DNA from: Candidatus Thorarchaeota archaeon
GTDB taxonomy: Archaea > Asgardarchaeota > Thorarchaeia > Thorarchaeales > Thorarchaeaceae
Assembly (NCBI GenBank): GCA_016841005.1
Contig: JAEORG010000060.1
Span: 1 to 26,272, forward strand
Direction of reading: 5' to 3'
DNA length: 26,272 bases
A program made the translations under genes and the position numbers. Below are positions 6,825-14,486 of this stretch, in pieces. The notes beneath the pieces were generated by a model that saw only the letters and a program-made list of their open reading frames with translations, was not told the origin of the DNA and ran no database searches. Numbering within the stretch: the stretch's first letter is position 1; the number at the start of each line of letters is the position of its first letter.

Positions 6825-7082
6825 ATGAATAAGAGAAAGACTCGAATGATTGCAGCAAGCTTAGCCTTCTGCTTTGTTGTTGTTGCCCTTTCTGTGGGAA
6901 TGTTGGCACTTATGACACATGGCAGCGGTGCTAATGCAGATCCGGGCACTGCAGAGCGTGATCATGTGACTGATACACCTCAGGTCTACGCTGACCCTGG
7001 TGCTCAAGACTTCCGTGAGAACACTCCAGCTGTCTGGGCGGATCCCTATATTCTCCCTTTCAGGGTGATATCCCCGGATTAA
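6825..7082 (+). CDS. Small secreted or membrane-anchored peptide with repeated TPxV(Y/W)ADP motif
   Basis: 85 residues. A positively charged N-terminus (MNKRKTR) is followed by a hydrophobic stretch at about residues 9-30, i.e. a signal peptide or single anchor. The remaining 50 residues are acidic and contain a tandem motif: DTPQVYADP then NTPAVWADP, with an earlier ANADP. The spacing of the two full motifs is 17 residues. No family is recognised. The ATG is well supported by GGTGAAAA just upstream in a G-rich leader. It lies between two paralogous Lrp-like regulators in the same orientation and is followed by a hairpin. Secretion is inferred from the N-terminus; a signalling or cell-surface role is only a suggestion from position. 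Confidence 0.7.
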   Translation: MNKRKTRMIAASLAFCFVVVALSVGMLALMTHGSGANADPGTAERDHVTDTPQVYADPGAQDFRENTPAVWADPYILPFRVISPD

Positions 7083-7100
7083 ACTGCGTCGGAATACTTT

Positions 7101-7131
7101 GCCTAGCGCCATGGCTATCGTGACGCTAGGC
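7101..7131 (+). terminator. Hairpin after the small peptide gene
   Basis: GCCTAGCG pairs perfectly with CGCTAGGC around a 15-nt loop that can pair further (C-G, A-T, G-C). The sequence that follows is T-rich (CTCTTTTGTCTTC). It probably ends the peptide transcript. It is only 45 nt before the next start codon, so it may instead tune expression of the second regulator. Confidence 0.6.
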
Positions 7132-7176
7132 TCTTTTGTCTTCAAAATTTTCAAAAAAAAAGAGTGGTGTAAAAAA

Positions 7177-8169
7177 ATGGATTGGTTAGATAAAAAAATC
7201 ATAACAAGACTCATGGGCAACTCCCGAGAGTCATTCAGAAGCATCGCAAGAGAATTCGATGTGACCTGCCCTACGATAAAGAAGCGAGTGGATCGTCTTC
7301 GTCAGTGGGGTGTAATTCAGAGATTCTCTGCAGAGCTGTCCCAGGAGACTCTTGGTGTAGATTGGGTACTAGCAGAATTACGAACCAAGACGAACAATAA
7401 CAAAGCTGAACTTCTACAGCAGTTTGCAGAACACAACTGCATAGGAGAAGTCCTTATGTTAGGCGGTGGACGATACTTCGTCTTTGCTGAGGTATGCCCT
7501 AGTGAGAGAAAGGAACTTGTGTCATGCATTAATGAACTCGATGATGTGCAATCAGCAACTCTAACAGATATTTTGCCAATCCGAAATGGTGTAATTAAAG
7601 GCGATTGCAGATTTACCACTCGTGGCGGCAAGATCAATCTTACAAGAAACCAGTTAGAGATTCTGAAGTACCTGGTATCCAATGCAAGAATGCCTGTGAA
7701 TCAGATATCAGAACTGACTGGCTTCAGTGCTAAATTCATCCGTCGAGTAATTCGACGCTTCATTGAATCTGATGCAGTAAACCTGACTCTGCGTCTAAAT
7801 CTACCATCATCTGGTAGGATAAACTTCATCCTGAAATACGGACTAGATGAGGACACTTCAGGACCAATAGACGCGACAGAATTCATTACTGAGATCTATC
7901 CTGAAGAGCATTGGTTTACGTTCTTCGATCCAGATGCAGACAACATGTTGCACTACATGACTGCTAGGAGCATCAGAGATGTAGAACACATAATTCAGGA
8001 AATAAATAACTTACATTACACGGAAAGTATTGAGGCACACATAATCTACAGCTCAATGAAGTCTGAGGGAAGGACCCGTGGATACCTTCAGGAATACGCA
8101 AAAAAAGCGACCTTGGAATCAAATGGGCTCCCTTTACTAGTCGATAGTAGAGTGTCAGTTTCATATTAG
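7177..8169 (+). CDS. Lrp/AsnC-like regulator with two HTH domains (paralogue 2)
   Basis: 330 residues with the same layout as the gene at 5609. The first winged helix spans residues 1-48 (MDWLDKKIITRLMGN, 'AREFDVTCPTIKKRVDRL'). A sensor-like middle contains 'SQETLGVDWVLAEL', and a second HTH follows 'FTTRGGK' ('QISELTGFSAKFIRRVIRRF', about 165-205). A C-terminal alpha/beta part ends in a short variable tail. Start choice: ATG 7177 carries GGTG 7 nt upstream and begins exactly where paralogue 1 begins; the frame is open 26 codons further, but that part passes through the hairpin and has no similarity. No clear TATA box lies between hairpin and start, so some read-through from the peptide gene is possible. 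A perfect terminator hairpin follows. Ligand and targets unknown. Confidence 0.87.
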   Translation: MDWLDKKIITRLMGNSRESFRSIAREFDVTCPTIKKRVDRLRQWGVIQRFSAELSQETLGVDWVLAELRTKTNNNKAELLQQFAEHNCIGEVLMLGGGRYFVFAEVCPSERKELVSCINELDDVQSATLTDILPIRNGVIKGDCRFTTRGGKINLTRNQLEILKYLVSNARMPVNQISELTGFSAKFIRRVIRRFIESDAVNLTLRLNLPSSGRINFILKYGLDEDTSGPIDATEFITEIYPEEHWFTFFDPDADNMLHYMTARSIRDVEHIIQEINNLHYTESIEAHIIYSSMKSEGRTRGYLQEYAKKATLESNGLPLLVDSRVSVSY

Positions 8170-8176
8170 TAAGATT

Positions 8177-8203
8177 GAGATTCAGCAGTTCACGCTGAAT
8201 CTC
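8177..8203 (+). terminator. Hairpin terminator after Lrp-like paralogue 2
   Basis: GAGATTCAGC (8177-8186) and GCTGAATCTC (8194-8203) form a perfect 10-bp stem with a 7-nt loop. T-rich sequence (TTCATTTCTTTTC) follows. It starts 7 nt past the stop codon. Confidence 0.75.
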
Positions 8204-8380
8204 GTTCATTTCTTTTCTATTGTACGATTAGATTTTTTAGGAACCTCTCACCAACCAATTAGATTAGAAAATTCAGACATACGAGGCAGTGACCCAGTAA
8301 CACTCTATGATTCAATCAATTTTGATTAAGAAATCCAAATATCTTGGAACCATTGCATCAAGTTTATGGAGGAAAGTTAA

Positions 8381-11300
8381 TTGGGAGGTCGCAGACATCA
8401 GAAATTTCTCAGTACATCTCAAATCATATCAGTTCTAATGGCATTTATTTTGATCACATCATTTTTTACTGTAATTGATAGTATAGAAGTTTTTTCGCAG
8501 GATAAAAATCTACAAACTAGAGAGGAAATGATGAAGTCATTCGAACCAATACATGAGGTTTCTAAGATTAAGTTGTCAAATGGTGATGAATGGATTGCAG
8601 TTGATTCTACAGTGGAGATTGGTACACCTTCAGAAATAATTCAGCTCTTGTCGGATACAATGGGTATAACTCTACTTACACGAATAACTGGTTTTTGGAC
8701 TTGGAATGTGACTTATAATGGAACTGAATATGACATTATTGATGCTCCAGGAATGTCCACCTCTAATATTGATGGATTGCCTAAAATACCAAGGATTTCG
8801 AGATACATCGAAATACCACATGATGTTGATATCGAACTCAACATTTCGTCATCGACTCCAATTTTGTTGAGTGATTACAATGTTTTACCATCTCAACCAT
8901 CATCAATCAGCCTACCCAATACAACAAATAGTGAATTCATAATCAACAACGACACATACGAAACAAATTCATTCTATCCACTATACAATGCAACCACTAG
9001 TGGAGAGTTATCTAATTCACCTATCATCCTAAGAGGGCGACGATTATTGCATCTTAGCTTATACCCTATTCAATTTAATCCGATTTCAAATCAATTGATG
9101 ATCTATCCTTATTTTCAAATTCGTATTAAATATCATACTCCTTCACAAATCCAGCCTGTAAATCAGTCTTTGATATGTGAACCATATGAATCAATATTTC
9201 GAGGACTTTTACTCAATTATCAAGAATCAGGTGAAAGTGATAATTCAACGGATTCAACGAGTCTTAAAACAGAAATGAGTAAGTTTCTTACAGCAAGCTA
9301 TCCAACTGATGGAGCAGAATACTTGATTATTGTCGACCCAGCATTTGTTGAGGCTGCTGACAGACTTGCTGCTTGGAAAACTCGGAAAGGCCTCTTCACG
9401 AAAGTCTACACAACAGAATTCATAAAGACAGGATCAGTTGTCACGTGGCAGGACATTAGATCTTTTATTGAAACTGCATACTTCACTTGGAATCCAGCAC
9501 CTGCCTATGTTTTACTCTTTGGAGATAGTGAACACATACCCTGCAATTACAGCATTGTACATACTGCAACATTCCCATACAATAATAGAGACTGGCTCTA
9601 TCATGGTGCTAATGGAAGAATTGCGAGTGATGTACCATACTTTACTTTGGAAGGCAATGATTATCTTCCCGAAATAATACATGGAAGAATTTCAGTAGAT
9701 AGCCTAGAACAAGCTAATAATGTTGTAGCTAAAATCTTGACCTACGAGATCAATCCTCCAATAATTCCGGATTTCTATTCCAATATTCTTGTTTCGTCTT
9801 ATTTCCAAGATGAGAAGAACACGTTAGATCCAAGTAATGGATTAAAGAGAGATGGTATGGAAGAAGAACCATTTGTTATAACAACTGAAAATCTATCACA
9901 ACACCTTATAGACAACTATCATTATAATATATACAAGTGTTATAGAACGAATCTAACACCACCAGAAGTAGTTCCCTTATTTCTATATGATGGAACACCG
10001 GTTGATTCATCGTTATATTGGCAATCGGGCTCCTCCAATGTAGTTGGAAATATTAGCGCTGGGAAACTTGTTGTTTTTCACATTGACCATGGAAATTCAC
10101 AAAACTTCTTCCAGCATGACTATCCTGGAACACATAATCCTTACGGAAAAATTGATGGTTGGGGAGCTCCCAGTTTTACTACAAACCACATACCTTCACT
10201 TACGAATACAGAAGGTTGGCCGCTTGTATTGAGTATGGATTGTAATTGCGGATGGTTCGATGGAGAAATTGATCAAGATAATGGTGATGACAAACTTGTC
10301 AATGATTATGAATGCTTCTCTGAAAATATAACCCGAATAGCAGATGGAGGTGCCATTGCTGTTATTAGTACCACAAGAATCAGCTATAATATACCATCCG
10401 CAGATTTGCTACTAGGGGTAGCAAATTCATTTTGGCCAGGGAATTTGCCTACGGAAAACGATCCATTGTATAACATGGGTGCTGCTTTAGTCTTGGCTAA
10501 AGGTATAGTGGCTAATGCCCACGAAGATGGTATCGATCCTGACAAGAAGTCGAATATCACTCTACTCGAATATCATCTATTTGGAGATCCTGAAACCTCT
10601 TTATGGACCAGCTTACCCAAACCTCTTGAAGTTAATTATCCAACATCTATTGGAACTTCAAACTCACAAAAATTCGTTGTGACTGTCAAAAGCGGAGGGG
10701 AATCAGTCTTTAATGCTAAGATTTGTCTTCAGAAGGATGGAGATATCTATGAAGTCGAATATACGGATGTCCTAGGCCAAGCATGTTTCGATATCGATCC
10801 TAGTTCTGCAGGCACTCTCAATCTAACAGTTACAAAACATGATTATGTGCCTGAATTGCATACAATTAGTATCATTGAGAGTGATGCATCGTTAACGGTT
10901 TCTCCTGATAGAGGTGAATATGGAGATCTAGTAACTGTTCTACCAGTTGATTTCGATACAGGAGAATTAGTGGATATCCTATTCAATAATACTCTCTATC
11001 CTGATATTGCACAAACTGGAGATGACATTACTGTTCCGGATGGTCCTGAGGCGGTTGTAAACATCGTTGCAACTGGGAAGGATTCAGGATATGTAGCAGT
11101 CACAACCTTCACTAGAGTTGTTACACCAGGTCCAGACCCATACCTATACAGTCAATGGGCGGAATCAACATGGATCCTTGCTCCAGATCATGGACTACAC
11201 TGGAATAATCCATGTATTCAGTTGTATGATGCGGATCACAACCCAGTTGCTTCGAATAATCTATATCTACTAGAAAACTATACGATTGAAGTTTCTATTT

Positions 11301-11977
11301 ACAACAACGTTCTGGATATTGGTGCACCATCAACAACTGTTGAATTCAGATGGGCTCATTTTGGAGCAGGACAACGGACATGGAATCTTATTGACACAGA
11401 TACTATTGATGTACCTCCAGGAGCGGATGCAAGTCCAACCATAGCCAAGGCTCATTGGGTTCCGACGAAAACAGGTCATTGTTGTTTGAAAGTTATCATT
11501 TCTACTATTAATGATGAGAACCCAAATAACAATGAAGGACAAGAAAACACGAATGTCCATGGTGTAAGTTCACCTGGAGAAGTGAATTTCACTCTAGAGA
11601 ATCCAAAAGACTTTGGAGTCTTTCCATATTTGCAAGTCATACAAATGGATGAAGATAATGATGTTTGGGAGGCAACAATTCTCAATATCTCCAGTGATGC
11701 ACTGGATCCAACAAAGAATCGAAGTCTAGTTCTGTGGATAAATCCACCACCCGATTTGGTGATTGGAGACTCAAACGATTTCATGGTCAACCTCTATATT
11801 AATGGCGAGCTGATAAACGGATTTATGACTACGATAATAAAACAAGAACCTACAACAACTCCGCCTCCTCCACCCCCATACTGTGATATCGTGTTGATTG
11901 TGGTATTCGTTGCAGCGGTGATTATTATCATTATAATCATATGTATCATCTGTAAGTGGAAATACCCACCAGAATAG
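8381..11977 (+). CDS. Surface-anchored gingipain-like C25 cysteine peptidase
   Basis: 1198 residues. Residues about 12-38 are a hydrophobic signal segment. A long N-terminal region (40-300, many Asn-x-Ser/Thr sites) resembles a gingipain propeptide. The peptidase C25 domain runs from about 311 ('EYLIIVDPAFVEAADRLAAWK') to 745 ('HLFGDPETSLWT'). Catalytic residues fit His570 in 'FHIDHGN' and Cys621 in 'SMDCNCGWF'; the usual GHG motif is DHG here. Beta-sandwich (Ig/CARDB-like) domains follow at about 750-1150, then a TTTPPPPPP linker and a transmembrane helix at about 1168-1192 with a basic tail. The enzyme should therefore face outward, held at the C-terminus. The start is TTG, with GGAGGAAA 5 nt upstream. 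Substrates are unknown; roles in protein scavenging or surface processing are typical for the family. Confidence 0.88.
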   Translation: MGGRRHQKFLSTSQIISVLMAFILITSFFTVIDSIEVFSQDKNLQTREEMMKSFEPIHEVSKIKLSNGDEWIAVDSTVEIGTPSEIIQLLSDTMGITLLTRITGFWTWNVTYNGTEYDIIDAPGMSTSNIDGLPKIPRISRYIEIPHDVDIELNISSSTPILLSDYNVLPSQPSSISLPNTTNSEFIINNDTYETNSFYPLYNATTSGELSNSPIILRGRRLLHLSLYPIQFNPISNQLMIYPYFQIRIKYHTPSQIQPVNQSLICEPYESIFRGLLLNYQESGESDNSTDSTSLKTEMSKFLTASYPTDGAEYLIIVDPAFVEAADRLAAWKTRKGLFTKVYTTEFIKTGSVVTWQDIRSFIETAYFTWNPAPAYVLLFGDSEHIPCNYSIVHTATFPYNNRDWLYHGANGRIASDVPYFTLEGNDYLPEIIHGRISVDSLEQANNVVAKILTYEINPPIIPDFYSNILVSSYFQDEKNTLDPSNGLKRDGMEEEPFVITTENLSQHLIDNYHYNIYKCYRTNLTPPEVVPLFLYDGTPVDSSLYWQSGSSNVVGNISAGKLVVFHIDHGNSQNFFQHDYPGTHNPYGKIDGWGAPSFTTNHIPSLTNTEGWPLVLSMDCNCGWFDGEIDQDNGDDKLVNDYECFSENITRIADGGAIAVISTTRISYNIPSADLLLGVANSFWPGNLPTENDPLYNMGAALVLAKGIVANAHEDGIDPDKKSNITLLEYHLFGDPETSLWTSLPKPLEVNYPTSIGTSNSQKFVVTVKSGGESVFNAKICLQKDGDIYEVEYTDVLGQACFDIDPSSAGTLNLTVTKHDYVPELHTISIIESDASLTVSPDRGEYGDLVTVLPVDFDTGELVDILFNNTLYPDIAQTGDDITVPDGPEAVVNIVATGKDSGYVAVTTFTRVVTPGPDPYLYSQWAESTWILAPDHGLHWNNPCIQLYDADHNPVASNNLYLLENYTIEVSIYNNVLDIGAPSTTVEFRWAHFGAGQRTWNLIDTDTIDVPPGADASPTIAKAHWVPTKTGHCCLKVIISTINDENPNNNEGQENTNVHGVSSPGEVNFTLENPKDFGVFPYLQVIQMDEDNDVWEATILNISSDALDPTKNRSLVLWINPPPDLVIGDSNDFMVNLYINGELINGFMTTIIKQEPTTTPPPPPPYCDIVLIVVFVAAVIIIIIIICIICKWKYPPE

Positions 11978-12068
11978 GAATTATATTAGTGCATATGCAA
12001 TAAATAAATACTCTTTTATTAAACCAGTTAGGAAAGGTTAAGCTAATTCGTGAGTGAGGTGGACTATC

Positions 12069-12473
12069 ATGAGTTATAGAATAAGAAATTCTAAAGTTGC
12101 TTATGCAGATATGCTTTCACGAGTCTACAGCAGTGATACACTCAGAGCCATGGTTGGTGCTTTAGAAGGTAGAGATTATGCTCAGTTGAGTAATCAATCA
12201 GGCATGTTATTCAACATCGAAGCATGGTGGTATTTAGTATTCAGAACCTGTAATGCAGAAGGTGCTATCGCAGTCGCACGATTCTGCAGTCCTGCTTATC
12301 ACGGTGTTGCTGATGCCGCTGCGGTAGATGCAATTTTCAATGGCTATGCAAATCCTGATGCAGTTAATGATGCTTTCGAAGCCTGTCTTCTGACTCTAGG
12401 TAATTGGTGGGAAACAGGATATGCTGATATCATTGCTGATGGTGTTGGTCCGTGGCCAACTGGTGATGATTAA
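12069..12473 (+). CDS. Trp-rich protein of unknown family (paralogue A)
   Basis: 134 residues, no family recognised. The core 'EGRDYAQLSNQSGMLFNIE' runs into 'AWWYLVFRTCNAEGA', and a second motif NWWETGYADII lies near the C-terminus. Both motifs recur in the gene just downstream, so these are tandem duplicates. The composition (Trp pairs, Ala, few charges) suggests a compact helical globule; no signal peptide is seen. ATG 12069 is chosen because GAGGTGGA precedes it at good spacing; a GTG five codons earlier overlaps that ribosome site. The pair lies between the C25 peptidase and, tail to tail, three TPR paralogues. A functional link with the TPR proteins is only an inference from position. 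Confidence 0.75.
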   Translation: MSYRIRNSKVAYADMLSRVYSSDTLRAMVGALEGRDYAQLSNQSGMLFNIEAWWYLVFRTCNAEGAIAVARFCSPAYHGVADAAAVDAIFNGYANPDAVNDAFEACLLTLGNWWETGYADIIADGVGPWPTGDD

Positions 12474-12527
12474 GTAATCTGCCACTACAAACTTGAATCG
12501 TATGTATCGATCTGGAAGATGTTATCT

Positions 12528-12965
12528 ATGAGTGATGCAAGCGTTCCTGTTATTAATGCGAATTCTGCATTCCTTGATTTGATACTGAAATTAAAGAAAT
12601 TGCCCGTTTTACGAGGTATCATCACAGTACTGGTTGGTCGTGATAAAGCTCAATTGGCAAATCAGTCCGGAACTTTGCTTAATGTTGAAAGTTGGTGGTA
12701 CCTTGTATTCAGAACATTCAATGCAGAAGGAGCGATGCTTTTTGCTTCATTCTGTCAAGATATGGGACCAGCTGAATGGTATTACTATGATATTGACTAC
12801 ATTCTTCACAGATTCATAAGATTTGCATTATCACAACAAAATTGGTGGGAAACAAGTTATTGTGATATCATTAACATGTTTCAAGAAAAAAGCTACCTAC
12901 AATACAAACGTAGAGTTACTCCTAGATTAACATCAAGAGCGCTTGGTATTGAGCAGAGAGTCTAG
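12528..12965 (+). CDS. Trp-rich protein of unknown family (paralogue B)
   Basis: 145 residues, a diverged copy of the preceding gene. Conserved parts are 'VGRDKAQLANQSGTLLNVE', then 'SWWYLVFRTFNAEGA', and 'NWWETSYCDII'. Between the motifs the copies differ, and this one has a Tyr-rich stretch (EWYYYDIDYI). Its C-terminus is longer and basic (KRRVTPRLTSR). ATG 12528 is preferred over ATG 12519, because GGAAG is then at normal spacing. The last 33 nt overlap the 3' end of the convergent TPR gene at 12933, both reading frames being real. Function unknown. Confidence 0.75.
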   Translation: MSDASVPVINANSAFLDLILKLKKLPVLRGIITVLVGRDKAQLANQSGTLLNVESWWYLVFRTFNAEGAMLFASFCQDMGPAEWYYYDIDYILHRFIRFALSQQNWWETSYCDIINMFQEKSYLQYKRRVTPRLTSRALGIEQRV

Positions 12966-14408
12966 TTGTTCGTTTAAGAAATCAAGACCCGGTTCATTTC
13001 CCAAAGAGCGGATCTTGGAAATCAATGTTCTAAGTTCGCCATCATCTTTTTTGTGGATAGCTAACATTACTTTGAGTAGATACACTTGACCAAGTACACC
13101 TATTAGCTCGTCTGAAATAGCTTTTACTTCAAGAAGATCCAACCATGTTTTTGCTAGTCGGTTTTCTATTGTGCACGCCATGACTACATCCAGTTGTGCA
13201 AGATGATGTAGGATGATAATTGAGAATTCCATTCTGCCCTTTTCTTCATAGATATCCAAAGCGTCTTCAAAGCTCTTTGAAGCAGCATAGTAGTCACCTT
13301 CATACATCTCAAGAACACCAGAAACAAAAGAAAGCCATCCAAGAAGGATGTCAATTCCAGACTTCAAAATAGATTCACGAACAGAATCAATTAGTTTCAC
13401 TGCTTCCGAACTTTTACGTAAAAGCACTAACGACCATGCTTGATTCAGGATCGCTCTAGGCTTGATCGCTGGATGACTTTCAAAGTCGATTTCAGCATAT
13501 TTCCCCCATTCAAGCCCAGCAGTAGGGAGTCCAATTACATTATACAGAGTAGAAAGAAATGTAGCATAAACCCCTCTTGGTAAGTCCATTAATTCTCTAA
13601 TCTGTATTACTTCTAAGTTCCTTTCAATTGCTAGATTATATTCACCTCGAATTGCTTCAAGTTTACTGAGATAGTAAATTACTGATGCCAGACCAGCCTT
13701 ATTACCAAGAGATTCCATGAGCTCCTTAGCTTTTAACAACTCTCTCTTTGATTTGGTTCTATCAGTTTTCTGAAGGTAGTCAGACTCTCTCCTCAAATAG
13801 TATGCTAACCGCACTACATCATTATGTTTCTCAGCACTTCTGATTGCCTCTTCTGTGCACCTTGCTACCTCATCTTGGTCTCCATCTCTGAGAGCCTTTT
13901 CACGTAGATAGTCATAGAGCATCGTGTTGTAGAAATCCAGTGATGGATGAGTATCTACTATCTTCTTGATTGTTTCCAAGTTTGAGCTATCATACAAAAC
14001 TTTCGGATAATGTAGTAAATCCACTTCGAACTTGAGAAATCGCATCTCCAGTTCCAGCCATGCGTCTGGTTTTGTCGATAAGATTTCGTCTGCAGATTCG
14101 TGTACTTTAATAAGATCTTCTTGATTTCCCTGATGAACACTAGCATAGAATAAATTTGGTCTGAGGATTAGCATCTTACCATATTTCTTTGCAACAGCTT
14201 CGATATTATCCATATCTAGAAGTAGGGCAGAATGATGGATTGCGAAATAAACAGCAAGGTCCGTAACTTCTTCATTTAGAACTTTATCATTCAATCGCAT
14301 AACAAAATCATGATAATTCTCAGCGTCGTCCATAATTGATTGCATCAAATTCCTAGACTCACTATCCAAGAATGGAAAATACTGAGTAATTGTTCCAATT
14401 GGTTCCAA
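12933..14408 (-). CDS. TPR-like helical repeat protein, tandem paralogue 1 of 3
   Basis: 491 residues of almost all-helical sequence. Residues 1-120 form a conserved block peculiar to this trio ('GTITQYFPFLD', 'YFAIHHSALLLDM', 'GKMLILRPNLFYASV'). From about 150 onward there are degenerate TPR units ('AIRSAEKHNDVVRLAYYLR', 'AKELMESLGNKAGLASVIYYL', 'AIERNLEVIQIRELM', 'AASKSFEDALDIYEEKG'), suited to binding peptides or other proteins. No catalytic domain or membrane segment is seen. The start is TTG; GGGAG lies 10 nt upstream and all three paralogues align from this point. The motif CGAAAGACTC (minus strand) lies 58 nt before the start, so the gene likely has its own promoter. The C-terminal end overlaps the Trp-rich gene B by 33 nt. 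Confidence 0.82.
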   Translation of the reverse strand: MEPIGTITQYFPFLDSESRNLMQSIMDDAENYHDFVMRLNDKVLNEEVTDLAVYFAIHHSALLLDMDNIEAVAKKYGKMLILRPNLFYASVHQGNQEDLIKVHESADEILSTKPDAWLELEMRFLKFEVDLLHYPKVLYDSSNLETIKKIVDTHPSLDFYNTMLYDYLREKALRDGDQDEVARCTEEAIRSAEKHNDVVRLAYYLRRESDYLQKTDRTKSKRELLKAKELMESLGNKAGLASVIYYLSKLEAIRGEYNLAIERNLEVIQIRELMDLPRGVYATFLSTLYNVIGLPTAGLEWGKYAEIDFESHPAIKPRAILNQAWSLVLLRKSSEAVKLIDSVRESILKSGIDILLGWLSFVSGVLEMYEGDYYAASKSFEDALDIYEEKGRMEFSIIILHHLAQLDVVMACTIENRLAKTWLDLLEVKAISDELIGVLGQVYLLKVMLAIHKKDDGELRTLISKIRSLGNEPGLDFLNEQLDSLLNTKRS

Positions 14409-14466
14409 ATGCTACATTCTCCCACGCGACAGATTCAACCAAACAATATTGACTACAGATTTTGAA

Positions 14467-14476
14467 GAGTCTTTCG
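14467..14476 (-). promoter_or_regulatory. Shared upstream motif, TPR paralogue 1
   Basis: CGAAAGACTC on the minus strand, 58 nt before the TTG. The same core (CGAAAGAC) lies at nearly equal distance before the two sister genes. CGAAA resembles an archaeal TFB-recognition element, and A/T-rich sequence follows, so this is probably a promoter core or a shared activator site. Confidence 0.45.
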
Positions 14477-14486
14477 ATAGAGAGAA

